Source: Chionis minor (lineage: Eukaryota > Chordata > Aves > Charadriiformes > Chionididae). From it: DNA of 64,000 nucleotides. Each line of letters starts with the position of its first letter. Position 1 is the first letter of the stretch. The stretch is taken from NCBI GenBank assembly GCA_013398295.1, contig VZSF01006713.1, positions 354,471-418,470 of the forward strand, given 5' to 3'. The notes under the pieces are model-generated. The model saw only the letters and a program-made list of their open reading frames with translations. It did not search any database and had not been told where the DNA came from. Positions 10,973 to 24,408 of the stretch are shown one piece after another. Position numbers and translations under genes: made by a program.

Positions 10973-11497
10973 AATCATAGAATGATAGAATAGTTTGGGT
11001 TGGAAGGGACCTTCAGAGGTCATCTAGTCCATCCCCCCTGCAATGAGCAGGGACATCTTCAACTAGATGATTGCTCAGAGCCCCATCCAACTTGACCTTG
11101 AATGTTTCCAGGGATGAGGCATCTACCACCTTTCTGGGCAACCTGTGTTAGTGTTTCACCACCCTAATTGTAAAAAAATTTCTTCCTTATATCTAGTCTA
11201 AGTCTACCCTCTTTCAGCTTAAAAGCATTACCCCTTGTCCTGTGACTACACTCCCTGACTCCTGGGGAGTCCTTCCACATCTTTCCTGTAGGCCCCCCTT
11301 AGGTACTGGAAGGATGCTATAAAGTCTCCCTGAAGCCTTCTCTTCTCTAGGCTGAACAACCCCAACTCTCTCAGCTTGTCCTTATAGGAGAGGTGTTTCA
11401 CCCCTCTGATCGTTTTTGTGTCCCTTCCTTGGACCGACTCCAACAAGTCCATGTCTTTCCTGTGCTGAGGGCTCCAGACTCCACAAGTGTAGTGTCA
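10973..11497 (-). mobile_element. CR1 LINE 3' end (unit A)
   Basis: The tail repeats (ATCATAGAATGATAGAAT) begin at 10973. Reading leftward on the minus strand gives the ORF2 C-terminus: DLLESVQGRDTKTIRGVKHL, then KLRELGLFSLEKRRLQGDFI, then LRGAYRKDVEG. Upstream is the block corresponding to the ...PLLWSPQH region near 11460-11495, where the copy is 5' truncated. It is well conserved but has stops, and is a common short CR1. Confidence 0.93.
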
Positions 11498-12825
11498 TAT
11501 ACTATATGAGGACTTGACAGAAGATAGAAGGGAACTACCTGGAATTCAGGAGGACAATACAAAGTAGGGTACAAAAAAGGAAAAAAATGGAAGTGGGAGT
11601 ATAAGCCGGGATTGAATGGGTCACTGAAGTTAAGGTATTTCAAGAGCAACAGAAATGGTACTAGATATGGAAATCAAAATATGGTCCTTGAGCAGTCTTG
11701 AGAAAATGTAGAATGTATTAACAAAACATACTTTTTGGAGAAAAAAGTCACAAACATATTATTAAACATGACTTCAGTGATCATTCCCAGTCATTCTGTT
11801 TCAGGGTTAAAACAGATGTGAACAATAGTTTTGATAAATAAATGCATAGCTGTTACAAGGCTGATAGCCACAACAAAAAAGTTTGGAGACATGTAAAAGT
11901 ATATAAAACAAATCTTCTCAGTATATGAATGGAAGTTAAATGTAATTTAAAGTTTAATGTAAATATATTTGATGATGAAAGATGAAGGTATTTAGACTGT
12001 TTGCTTCTATAAAATTGCATTCGACCTTAAGGTTGATTAGTGCTTAGCAAAAAGGAAGAAAAAAACCCCAAACACAAAACCCCCCAGCAACATAGGCTAA
12101 AATGTTACCATCTTTAAAAATTCTATGAACGTTTTTTAATAGAGTGGGATTTATGAAATCTGTTCAAAGATATACTACTAGGCATGATTCCAAGGACAGA
12201 CTTTAATAATGACAAGATGCCGCAGTGTGATAGCATTCTACTTTCATCAGTCTCTGGTGTCTTGAATAATGCATTTTGATAGTGCCATATTAGTCAGTCT
12301 CACAAACACTTTTAGTGACCAGTGTTTGAGACTGTCAGAAGCTTTCCCTAGAATTTACAGGTACTAGATGTCGCTCAGCCCTGTTTTCTGAAGGTTTTGT
12401 ACATGTTTTCTGTAAACTGGATTTATTATTATATTTTGAGATTAATATTTTTAATTGCTGTTTTCCAGCAAGCTTATACATGACAAAACCATGTTTGTAA
12501 AGCAAAACATGCCTCTGATTTCAAATAACACACTCAAATATATTCAGAAGTTTGAACTGAAGACAATACATATAAGAAAAATTCCTTATCATAGACAACT
12601 TACTGCAAATTTTATGGAAAAAAATCACAAAAAAAGAAAAACTTGCTGTATTAAGTACTGAAAACCTATGCTGGTTCACTTACTGGAACAATCATTCAAA
12701 CCAAAACCTACATATTTTAGAATACTTCACTTGTTCACTGTTTTGGATACACTTCTTGGACTGATCCACTGGTTGCTCATGTTGGGGATTTGTTGGGTAG
12801 TACCCTTATTTCTAAAGAACTTGCA
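11498..12825. other. AT-rich single-copy stretch before the gap
   Basis: No gene is recognised. An A/C-rich patch lies near 12060-12090. It is repeated exactly at 14380-15707. Confidence 0.4.
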
Positions 12826-12896
12826 NNNNNNNNNNNNNNNNNNNNNNNNNNNNNNNNNNNNNNNNNNNNNNNNNNNNNNNNNNNNNNNNNNNNNNN
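12826..12896. other. 71-N assembly gap
   Basis: The gap separates the two identical 2811-base units. The sequence after unit B continues (TGTTATATTTT from 15708) exactly where unit A stops at TTGCA, as expected if two overlapping contigs were placed end to end. Confidence 0.95.
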
Positions 12897-13290
12897 TCAA
12901 TGCCTGACGTGCAAGGAGGACTCTGTTCGTCTGCCTTTGATTGCAATTTGGGCGTTCCTGCATCCAGATCTGGAATCCAGTTCCTGTCCATCACTGAGTC
13001 CAGTCTGGGACTTTTCCCAGTGCCTGCTGGTGATGTAATTGTCATCCTGGCAGCTCAATATTCATTTTGTATATATTGTATATATTTCAGTATTTTCTTA
13101 TTAATATTATTATTTTTTCTTTTTATTGTTAATATTTCTTGTTTCATATTTCAATAAATTAGTTTTAGTTTATTTTTCAACCCATAATTCTCTCTCCCTT
13201 ACCCTCTCTCCCTTATCTTCAGGGAGGGGAGAGATGTTAAAGAGAGCATCTGTCTTTTGTTTAGTGGTCAGCCCAACCTAAACTTGAACA
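12897..13290 (+). mobile_element. ERV LTR, copy 3, 3' half only
   Basis: It begins abruptly after the gap, downstream of the TATA box, and includes the AATAAA (13153-13158) and the LTR end at 13290. It has the same sequence as copies 1 and 2. Confidence 0.85.
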
Positions 13291-13854
13291 ATATCTTTCC
13301 ATAATGTGAAAACAGAAAGGAACCTTAAAATATATTTAAAATGAGACAAAGAGGCACAAAAGAGTGCAACATTAAAATTGAAATCTATAACATCATGTAA
13401 AAAAAGAGGCTTTTAAAAATTTTCTCTTTAGTTCAGGGAGTATTGCTTTAGGTTCCAGCTGATACTGCTTATATTAGGAATTTGAAACCCAAGAGGGAAT
13501 GGATTTAATGTGCAAGTAAAGACGGAAGGAGATTTTTTAAGTATATAAACAGAAAATTTTAAATTATCTGCTGTAAGCGTGCATAAATATTTATAAACTA
13601 AGTTGTTACTGAGCATAGACTTTATAATTGCAGAGCTTTAGGGCTCACCAGAGACATGAAGCATGACTTGAGGACCTGCAGAGTGAAGAAAAACGTGCTT
13701 GGAAAAATGTCTAAGAGGAGTTTGGGGAAGCATAGGGAGGAGATCAAGGACATAACTGTGGAAAGGACTGACAATTACAAAGAAGGAAGATGTCGTACCA
13801 GGCGTCTTGACTTTTGCTATTGAGACAGAAAAAGGGAAACAGGACAGTAGGGAA

Positions 13855-14379
13855 AATCATAGAATGATAGAATAGTTTGGGTTGGAAGGGACCTTCAGAG
13901 GTCATCTAGTCCATCCCCCCTGCAATGAGCAGGGACATCTTCAACTAGATGATTGCTCAGAGCCCCATCCAACTTGACCTTGAATGTTTCCAGGGATGAG
14001 GCATCTACCACCTTTCTGGGCAACCTGTGTTAGTGTTTCACCACCCTAATTGTAAAAAAATTTCTTCCTTATATCTAGTCTAAGTCTACCCTCTTTCAGC
14101 TTAAAAGCATTACCCCTTGTCCTGTGACTACACTCCCTGACTCCTGGGGAGTCCTTCCACATCTTTCCTGTAGGCCCCCCTTAGGTACTGGAAGGATGCT
14201 ATAAAGTCTCCCTGAAGCCTTCTCTTCTCTAGGCTGAACAACCCCAACTCTCTCAGCTTGTCCTTATAGGAGAGGTGTTTCACCCCTCTGATCGTTTTTG
14301 TGTCCCTTCCTTGGACCGACTCCAACAAGTCCATGTCTTTCCTGTGCTGAGGGCTCCAGACTCCACAAGTGTAGTGTCA
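13855..14379 (-). mobile_element. CR1 LINE 3' end (unit B copy)
   Basis: Identical to the CR1 at 10973-11497, including its stops. Independent insertions could not match in this way, so this copy shares the origin of the large repeat. Confidence 0.93.
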
Positions 14380-16003
14380 TATACTATATGAGGACTTGAC
14401 AGAAGATAGAAGGGAACTACCTGGAATTCAGGAGGACAATACAAAGTAGGGTACAAAAAAGGAAAAAAATGGAAGTGGGAGTATAAGCCGGGATTGAATG
14501 GGTCACTGAAGTTAAGGTATTTCAAGAGCAACAGAAATGGTACTAGATATGGAAATCAAAATATGGTCCTTGAGCAGTCTTGAGAAAATGTAGAATGTAT
14601 TAACAAAACATACTTTTTGGAGAAAAAAGTCACAAACATATTATTAAACATGACTTCAGTGATCATTCCCAGTCATTCTGTTTCAGGGTTAAAACAGATG
14701 TGAACAATAGTTTTGATAAATAAATGCATAGCTGTTACAAGGCTGATAGCCACAACAAAAAAGTTTGGAGACATGTAAAAGTATATAAAACAAATCTTCT
14801 CAGTATATGAATGGAAGTTAAATGTAATTTAAAGTTTAATGTAAATATATTTGATGATGAAAGATGAAGGTATTTAGACTGTTTGCTTCTATAAAATTGC
14901 ATTCGACCTTAAGGTTGATTAGTGCTTAGCAAAAAGGAAGAAAAAAACCCCAAACACAAAACCCCCCAGCAACATAGGCTAAAATGTTACCATCTTTAAA
15001 AATTCTATGAACGTTTTTTAATAGAGTGGGATTTATGAAATCTGTTCAAAGATATACTACTAGGCATGATTCCAAGGACAGACTTTAATAATGACAAGAT
15101 GCCGCAGTGTGATAGCATTCTACTTTCATCAGTCTCTGGTGTCTTGAATAATGCATTTTGATAGTGCCATATTAGTCAGTCTCACAAACACTTTTAGTGA
15201 CCAGTGTTTGAGACTGTCAGAAGCTTTCCCTAGAATTTACAGGTACTAGATGTCGCTCAGCCCTGTTTTCTGAAGGTTTTGTACATGTTTTCTGTAAACT
15301 GGATTTATTATTATATTTTGAGATTAATATTTTTAATTGCTGTTTTCCAGCAAGCTTATACATGACAAAACCATGTTTGTAAAGCAAAACATGCCTCTGA
15401 TTTCAAATAACACACTCAAATATATTCAGAAGTTTGAACTGAAGACAATACATATAAGAAAAATTCCTTATCATAGACAACTTACTGCAAATTTTATGGA
15501 AAAAAATCACAAAAAAAGAAAAACTTGCTGTATTAAGTACTGAAAACCTATGCTGGTTCACTTACTGGAACAATCATTCAAACCAAAACCTACATATTTT
15601 AGAATACTTCACTTGTTCACTGTTTTGGATACACTTCTTGGACTGATCCACTGGTTGCTCATGTTGGGGATTTGTTGGGTAGTACCCTTATTTCTAAAGA
15701 ACTTGCATGTTATATTTTTTCTCTGTAGAAAACAAGTAACAAGAGAAAATGGAAGGGAACTGGTATGTGACTGATCTGTTCCTGACATGAAGTTAGGATG
15801 CAACTTACAGATATACACAGATCAAAGATCTGGTCTCCTATAGACAGAGAATTTTTGTTTACCTTAACAAAGCAACCGCATATGTATTTTATGACCTTGT
15901 CCCAACACTACTTTTTGTACCCTGATGAACAGTAATGATTGGTATGGTCTCTCAGCTTGGTTCCAATGAAAAAGAACACATGATGTGTAAGTATATATTC
16001 TAA

Positions 16004-16050
16004 GTGTGTGTGTGAATATGTGTGTGTGTGTGAATATGTATGTGTGTGCA
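16004..16050. repeat. (TG)n-rich interrupted microsatellite
   Basis: TG runs are broken by AATATG. Looser TG/CATG content continues to about 16105. Confidence 0.85.
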
Positions 16051-19000
16051 TGCACATGCATCTGTCTGTCTAGCTATTTATGTGGGCGTGTGCATGTGTG
16101 AACATGAATAATTAACTTCATATTAAAATGCATAGCAGGGTCAGTTACAGGTAGCATCCAAAATATTCTGTCCCCCAAATCAAAATTCTTATATTAATAT
16201 CCTGCACCTACAAAGATATTCAAATTACAGTAAATAAAACCTAGAACAATTTTTTGTCTGTCTGTCACAGTTTCTCCCCGTCTCAGAAAAAAAATAAAAA
16301 TAAAAGAATGGTTAACAATACCTAATTTCTTCAAGGATAGAAACCTTGTCTCACACCACTGAATAGGACACCATAAAAACATGACTTATGTGCAGAAAAA
16401 AGCAAAGTTTGATTTTCATACAAATCCAGTTTAGAGTCCTACCTGGTTTATAGAAGCTCTGACTTCTGACTTACTGTGTGCCCTAGTAAGTAAAAATCTA
16501 GTCTATTATAGCTTCCTGAGGAGTAGCATATCCAGTTGACTCCTGTTGAAGTTACTTTTTAGTGAAATATCTGATTTTCAGTGTCCACATCACTTGAAAA
16601 GACACCAAGCAAAATTGCCACTGTTGACTTTTTTTTGTATATTAAATAAGCTTAGACAATTTTGCAGAAATAGAGCTTTTGTAACTATTTCTTTATGTGA
16701 AACTCTGTGACTTTTTTGGATGAAAATGACAAAACAATGAATGTTTTTAGTTGTGTGACCAGTATTTTGTATTCTCGTTCCATTTTTTTAATGCATATTT
16801 TTATGTTGCTTCCCTTGCAAATAGCAGGAACCAATAAGGAACTCTGTCCTCATTTGCTATGCTATCAATGCAATGTTTGGTCATACACTGCCAAAGGGGT
16901 TCTTTGATTGCTATCTGAACCAGATTATATCAACTTCTTCTGGGCATTTAGACCATGTCTACACTTATTTATTAATATACATCACAGTGCTCCACAGGGC
17001 TCTAATCTGTGATCATACTGCTTGGAGCATGCCCTTATCACTATCTCAGCTGTTTCCCTGGTTTTCATTTCACCTCATTTTAGATTTATACAATACAAAC
17101 TTCTACACTAGAACTAGTTTTCTAGATGTGAAATTCTTCTGTCGAGCCATGTCTGGTATCTACAAAGGACAGGCTGATTTTCTAGCGTCACTAATAAATA
17201 TTGGTTCAAGACACCACTTGGACACCTGGGAAAATAAGCTGTTAATGTTTCATAACTCTAAATTTACAGACAAAAAAACCCCAAAAAATGTACTTTATTG
17301 AGGGAAAGAAAGAAAATAAAGAGAGTAATGTGTGATAATCACATAAGCAATTTCCAATATAAAATAACAATGAAGAAAGATTAAATTCTTCATAAGCCTT
17401 TTACTAGGACAGATCCTTACCTTTTAAATTTTTCAGTAAAGCCATTGCAGTTGCCAAATCACAGAGCTCATTCACCTGTCTTTCTTGATAGCCAAGTCTC
17501 ATGCAGTCTGCTGCTGCTAAGTAGTGTTAAACTGGTTGCTATCCAACCCGAAGGGTTACATTTGGGTTTTAGTATTCTGTTTTTTAAGTTGAATCAAGTA
17601 ACCATAGTCATCATAATTACAAAATGTTTGCTGAACAATGTCTTCTAAAACAATTTTTTTCAGTCTTCACACTTTTGCACTCTGAAATTACAGATTTTCT
17701 CCTTGTAAACCAATTTAGACGTATCTAATCTGCCCTGAATTTTCATATAAAATGTATTCATCATAAAAAATGAAAAAGCCATTTGAACAACATTCCGTCT
17801 GGTTTACGTTACAGTGCTGTTCCCCTCCTGTCTCTCCAATATCCTTGAACGTAAAAACTCCTTTTTTGTATCTCAGCCACTATGGCTACATAGGGGAAAT
17901 GCAGGAATTTCTAGCCTAATTTTTCTGGTATTTATCATTTTTAGGTATTTATAATAGAATAAAGTGAATTGCACAACAGAAGTTCTTATTACTCTCCAGA
18001 GATTGTAAAAGGAGTCTGTCTGATGCGATCAATTGCCAATGCCAACAAGTTTGTCACCTAAAATTAGATAATATGAATTGAATCCAGATGATAATAAGAT
18101 AGCTTATTCAGTAAAATATGTAAAATAAAAATATTTCAGGACTATCAGATACACATGTAGGAAATGGAGCAGGGAAGAAAATACACAGAATTAGAAGTTA
18201 AAGTCCCATTATCCTGAGATCTGAGATAAGTACTATCACGTTTTTACAGTTTCTGTTATCTTCTACCTTGTCTTTCATTTCAGTTTAGACTTAAGGTCTT
18301 CTGTGTCTTATTGCGTGTTGTGCAGAATGGAAATTTGTGGATCTATATCTATTACAGCAATAAGACATTACAAAAACTCACAATTACACTACCAATGAAA
18401 TAGTGACAGGTTCTTTCATTTTTCTGCCAGCAACCAAAAGATATTTGACTTACAATACTGATTTTAAAAAAGAGAATAAAAAAGTAAGTATCATGACACT
18501 ACTATGAATTTTATATAATTATACTTCTAAAGCAAAGGAATATAGAATTTGGGGGATATTGTAAGTAGAAACAGATTTCCCTCTTTCTTCTCTCAGTTAT
18601 ACATTTCTTGTTATTAAGTCTGATGTCCCTAATAATATAATAATACAAGAACTTAGATATCTCTGCCACAGGGCACAGCATTACCCAAATGTTGAGCTGG
18701 AAGCGCTGAGATTTTTTTTTCCATCCTTGCACTCGGACAAGCTCCTCTCTCCAATAATTCTTGTAGATTTTCTCAGTCACAATGGGGGGACTAGGGAGTA
18801 AGTTTTCTAGTTAGAAACGGGAACACTAAAAGAAAGGGAGATTACCTCTCATTTTCTGTTACTTGTTTTCTCTATCACAGAGTGGTGACACCTTGCAAAT
18901 AACACTGACTCGGGTGTATCTAAGTAGGGCTGAGGCAGAAAAAATTTCAAGGGGATTTTTCTCTCTTATTCAAACAATTCAAATATATATGTGATTTAAA

Positions 19001-19399
19001 TATATATAGAATCTAGTGGAGGAGTAATTATTTACATAATAATTAAGGCTTTGTTTAGAACAAAATAAAGTACTTCACAAAAAAAAGCCTGGAATACGCC
19101 GTCCATTTTCCCCAATCTCTTGTAGAAATCAATGACTTTTGAGATATAATTGCTAATTCCCATAAGACTAAAGTCTCATCATGATTTATGTAGCTACTTT
19201 TGAATTTACTACAAACACAAACATTTGTATATTTGTATATAAAAAAAAAATTTAGAAAAAGACTATGGTGTGTATTTGTCCGTTGGATAGCATCTGAGAT
19301 GATGCAAAATGGTTTTCAATATTGACTTTTTAACTAAAAATGGGATTGGATTGTATATTTGAGTTTTTTTCCTGACTCATCTTCTATTTTACTTTTTTC

Positions 19400-19415
19400 T
19401 TTTTTTTTTTTTTTT
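19400..19415. repeat. Poly-T run
   Basis: A T-run of about 15 bases follows ACTTTTTTC. Confidence 0.8.
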
Positions 19416-20689
19416 AAATCAGTGGATTTAAATCTGTGAAACCAGACCTGGAATTGGGGAATATCATGATCTGAGGCATAGGAATCTTTCAAAAAATATT
19501 TTTATGCAGTGGCCTTTAAATTTATTTATTCTGTAAACACAGAGAGATTACAGTTCTGTGTTCTAATGCCTAGAAATTTAGTCTAATTTTCCCTCTCATA
19601 TTCACTATTAGTCTTATGTAATATGAATTGTCAGGATCAATCTCTGAACTTTGTCAAAATTAGTAGGAGGTTTTTTTTTTCCCCTCATATATTTTTTTCT
19701 TATAGTCAAAACCAGTAAAGCAGAAGTACAATGAATCTTTAAGCTATTACCATCAGAACAAAATGCACATCACTTACAGCAGCTGATTGTTTAAAAAAAA
19801 AGATGCATATGCTATTTGATTTTCTGTTCACTAGAATTACTTTCTTTTTCCCTTCTTAACAAAAAATATCTTCTTTTGATCTTATTCAGAAAGGCAGTAA
19901 GAGGTTTTTTTAGGAACACTTGAAACCTTCAATAGATGTTGATTTTTCCACAACATCTGCCATGTTCTTATTTTTCCATGCTGAACAAACATTTTTTAAA
20001 AGTAAATTCAGAGTGAAACAGATTTTGCTAAACCTTAATTAACATTTTCATAAAATACTTCACCCGTAGAATTAATATGAGAACTCTTCATGGCATGATT
20101 GGTTTAGCCCAACAGTAGAAGTTGAATTATTATCTTATTTGTCTGCTTGGTAGAGACTGTAGTCCTGATCTAACCTTTCATATACTTTAAAGTTAAATTT
20201 TAACCAAAGCAAATCCATCATTATTGTTAATCTGCTCTTTGAATTGTATCAATAGTCATTTAACTTTTTATAATACCAAGACAGTGAAAACCTTATAACA
20301 TCATAAACATATTACAAGACATACTTAACAGTGAAAACATTGTTCAGTACATTATGGAGGCTTTGTAACTCAAGGGGAAGGTTTACCATGAGGTACACTG
20401 AAATAGACAACTAATGTTCCTATTAAAAAACTTGTCATAAAAATGTTCTTTATAAAGTATTTAGATAGAAAAATATATTTGCAATAAAACTTTCTTTTCC
20501 TTCAAAAAGTGACACCTTTCGAAGAATAATTTATGTGTTAATAAGAAAAGCTCCTTAAATCTTCTCTAATAAAGCACTCAGATAAACATTTTTTCCCAAT
20601 TGAAGTTGCCACAATAGTTTGAAATACATGTTGATATTAATTTTTTTTTTCACTGTCACATGTTCATATGTTATTATGATGACCAAGTT

Positions 20690-21010
20690 TCACCTATCAT
20701 GATGTCAGAAAGGCAACTATTAGGTCTTGCTTCTCATCACCACCAAAAAGAGCTCATTGGTGTATCTCTGTCAGACAGTATAATGAAGAGGACTGCTTTC
20801 TAATGGGAAATATGAAGAAAGAGCTCGACAGTGCTTAAATGAGCTGTCACTGAAGCATCTCTTAAAATGCAGAGGTATTTTGTCAATATCATTGCTGGGG
20901 AGGTGATGAAATTCTGATGCTCTCATACTGAGATAATACTGACAATAACACTGTACCTTGTGCAGGCTATATTATTTTCACTTGCTTGCTTTGAAGATCA
21001 GAAGAATATT
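20690..21010. other. Candidate conserved non-coding segment
   Basis: This stretch is less AT-rich than its flanks, with mixed composition, no long homopolymers and no open frame. That texture resembles vertebrate conserved non-coding elements, but conservation cannot be judged from one sequence. This is purely a pattern-based suggestion. Confidence 0.2.
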
Positions 21011-24000
21011 TCAAGTCTATCCAAAATCATAATTTCCTTAATGAATCATCCATTTAAATATCATTAAAATATATTTTAATTGTTCTAGAGTGTAGTGATG
21101 AAATGCTGAATTAAAGAAATCAAAGATTGTTTTTTCTTAATTTGAGAAAATATATATTTTACCAGACATTATGACAGTAACTCAAACCCAGTGAAAAAAA
21201 GGTTATGCTATGAAAGACTCAGTGACTTTCAGTATTTCAGCTTTATTTCCAGTTAATCTCTGATTAATTGCTGAAAGAGGGGAAAAGTTTTATTTCTGTT
21301 ATTATGATGATGTTAGCCATTTTAACTGGCACAATTTAAAACAAAACAAAGATAAGGAAAAGAAAAATCTACATATTCAGTTGATGAATTCTCATCAAAT
21401 TGCATTGTTCCTGACAATGGATGAGTATTAAGTGTATTCTAGCAATTCTGTTATATTTTTATTTTTATCTGTTTTATATGCCAGAATGCAACTTCTATAA
21501 TGATAATGTGAAGTTATATTTAGTATTTGTTCAGCTTCTATATTTTCTTCTTTCATTGGTATTTACTTCTATAAAAGTGTCTTAAACATGAGCTTTTTTC
21601 AATGTTTTTTTTCTCCTTTTATATTGATCTCTTTTTATATATCTCTTTTTATATTGATATTCTTAACAGGAGTTGGGGGGGATCTCAGTTCTGAATCTTT
21701 TGGAAGATGTAACATCTCTGCATCTCTAAAAGAAATTCTCTCAAAGCTAATTCTATCTTGTCTGTAGCAGCTACAGAATGTGCTGTTGCATTCATTTTCT
21801 TCTATCAGTTCCACTTTAGCCAAAAGTGGAAGTCCAAAAAGCTAAGAGGCTTTTTACTCTAAATTATTACTGTTCCACCCAGTTAATTTCTTTTTCCTTC
21901 TAGAAGTTGTCTCAGACACATTATGACTGTTAGCTAGATGTTTTGGTATCCACTTCTTAGGTGCTAACAGATCCTTATCTCTTCCTAAGTTCTTACAGAT
22001 CACCTCTGCTTTATTATGCTTATTGACACGTTCAAGACAGGTAAGGAATGTGTTTCTGTTAGTGTGTCCATAACATCCAATACAGCCAATGTTAAGGCTG
22101 TGGGTTGCCTGACTAGGACACTTTTTCACGTTTCATTTTCTTTGTTGGTTGGGTTTTTTTGTTTTGTTTTGGTGGTCGTTTTTTTGTTTTGGTATGGGGT
22201 TTTTTTGCCACAAATACTGCGGCTGATCTCACATGGAGGCTCTGGAAAAAGACTGTTCCTCTTCCTGTCCCCTTGGAACCACTGGTGAGTCACTGGATCA
22301 GGAATTAGAGTTCTGGAGAGTCTCAGAGTTCCCTGTGTTGGGAAATGCGTTGCTCCACTGAAAGTTGTTCTGAAATATCTCTTTAATTAAGCTTGCTGTC
22401 TTTGCAGATCAGTTAACACACTTCACAGGGACTCATCTATAGGGATAGGATACTGAAAAATACTTTCATAATATGTATTTCCCTCCAAGACTAATACACG
22501 ACTATTTTTCTCTCATACCAATCTATTCTAGAACCTGTTGTATGAGTACTATTAAACTGATGTCTCAACTTAGAAAAGGAATGAGCTTGTACTTATTTCA
22601 GTCTCTGTTCACTCTGTTTCTGAAAACATCTGGAACTGTTATAAGCCACAGATTCCTTCAAATTAAACAAAAACATAGGAAGGAAATCAGGAGCTTTATT
22701 GGTAAGTTAAACATTAAACTATTATGACTTACTGGATCCAACAGGTATGTTTTCTTAATTAATTTCTAAGCAATAAGAGAGAGAAATAATGAAATAACAT
22801 ATATTTGAAACAAATCTTAATAGAAATGAAAAAAACCTAGAAACTGTATGACACAAACATCCTTTAAATCAGAAATGTATTTCTTTTGATATTCCAATGC
22901 ACATTGGAATGTATATTTTCTTTCCCAGTTGGATATTCTGACTGAATGAGCTGAATCACTTCACTATCACAAAATAAAACTCAACAAAACACATTTTAAC
23001 AAAAGCAACTTCAAAGCAACTTATCTGGAAAGAAGAGCGCAAATTGAAAACATGCATTAAAAAGGAGTGAATCTTGGCAAAATAATCACAAATGAGCACT
23101 GTGGGAAGAAATTCTGACTATAAAGAAGTAAAATCAGATACACTCTTATGAATTTTTGCAAGTTATTGACAAGGCAACCATCAAAGCAATGAACATGTGC
23201 CTTGGTATCCCCATCTGATGGAAAAATGAGAGAGAAGGAAGTACAACTTACTCAGGAAATTGAAAATAAAACTACCAATATAAAATGTGAAGCTTGATAT
23301 TGTCACTACAATATCACAAAAACGTGTGACATTAGGGTGCTTATTTCCCAGTATGGATGGCAAAGTGTACATGGATTGTAGATGGGTAGGGATATTCAAC
23401 TATAAAATAAAATACAACTTTCTTTTTGTGACTGTCATTAAAAACACTATCAGCTGACAAGAGAGCCCAAAGAATATTCTGAGTATGTAAAAACAAGATG
23501 AACTGTGCTCATATAGAGAAGTAAACTCATTTGTACTCAAATGTCACCATGGTGGTCTTCAAATTACAAATTTATGTATCACCTTCATCATGTAATTCCT
23601 TCTGGGACAAAGGAAAAAAAGTATTTTTTGACATTTTCTCTCTATTATCATAACTAACACAAATATGTGAAGACAACTGCAGTCATAAAAGACGGGTTTC
23701 AGTGATTCAGACAGCTGACTGAAGGAATTCTCTCAGACCTTTTTGCTTCTTTTCCACAAATAACTACTAGTATTCTATATTTTGTCTCTTCCTCATTTCC
23801 AAATCCACCTGTCCTTTCTTTCAGCAGTATCAGGGATTTGCCAGATCTATATCTAGCACACTAGATATGCTGGGCAAAACTTCTAAGATACTATGTTAAA
23901 TGCTGTTTTGGAAATAGATGGTTGGTATGCTTTGCTAACATGGTCAGGGTTGAAGTGATCACAAAATGAAGACCTTTTTCACCTAAGACAGATTGGTAGA

Positions 24001-24408
24001 GATCTTTCTTTTTGTGAGTTTTCCTCACAAAGGAAAAATCCTTTCTTTGCAAACATCACCTTATCTGTCTTCTGGAAAATAATGAAGCCGCTAATTATGT
24101 AATTTATGACAATGAAACACTAAATAATGACATGCCTTTATGAAGACTCAAATATCAGTAACAATCTATTCTATTTAATACAAGTAAGTTTTTCTGCTTT
24201 CATAAATAGGCACTTAATAGAAAAATTGATCATTTCATAGCATTATTCACTCAGGTTATGACAAATCATCCCTATAGCTATTCAGATGCAAACATCTAAA
24301 ATGTACAGGTCTACAGTGGAAGGAGAGGAGTACCATCCTGAAAGATTAAAACATGTTAAACCAATCACATTGTTTAAATATAACACAAGGATATCTGGAT
24401 TAAATGTA
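21011..24408. other. AT-rich single-copy DNA
   Basis: No gene is recognised. It contains a local TTTTTATAT/GATCTC near-duplication at about 21617-21662, a T/G-rich patch at 22140-22210 and a palindrome (ATTCCAATGCACATTGGAAT) at 22891-22910. Confidence 0.4.

Larger units (their letters stand above)
10015..12825. repeat. 2.8-kb repeat unit A
   Basis: Bases 10015-12825 recur at 12897-15707, a constant offset of 2882. The unit includes the LTR 3' half, unique flank, an antisense CR1 and more unique flank. All open frames in it have identical translations in both copies. It ends exactly at the 71-N gap. Confidence 0.93.
12897..15707. repeat. 2.8-kb repeat unit B (identical to 10015-12825)
   Basis: It starts mid-LTR at TCAATGCCTGACG and runs without visible differences to TTGCA at 15707. 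It contains the third copy of the LTR 3' half (12897-13290) and a second copy of the CR1 (13855-14379). It is the copy contiguous with right-hand unique DNA. Confidence 0.93.
15708..20689. other. AT-rich single-copy DNA
   Basis: No gene is recognised. It includes the TG-rich microsatellite (16004-16050) and a T-run near 19400. A 142-codon open frame at 16873-17301 has no motif and is AT-driven. Possible very old repeats cannot be excluded by eye. Confidence 0.4.

Noticed and set aside
12668..12963. Open frames crossing the N gap
   Set aside because: They run through N and have no meaning.
10015..15707. Genuine tandem gene duplication
   Set aside because: No gene lies in the unit, and perfect identity with a gap at the junction favours an assembly cause. 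It is kept as a finding because depth data were not available.
16004..16105. CRISPR-like or satellite array
   Set aside because: Simple TG microsatellite without spaced repeats, in a vertebrate context.
16873..17301. 142-codon open frame
   Set aside because: Rich in aromatic and aliphatic residues as expected from AT-rich DNA. No domain or signal is recognised.
22891..22910. Palindrome ATTCCAATGCACATTGGAAT as a microRNA
   Set aside because: The stem is only about 8-9 pairs with a 2-4 base loop, too short for a precursor.
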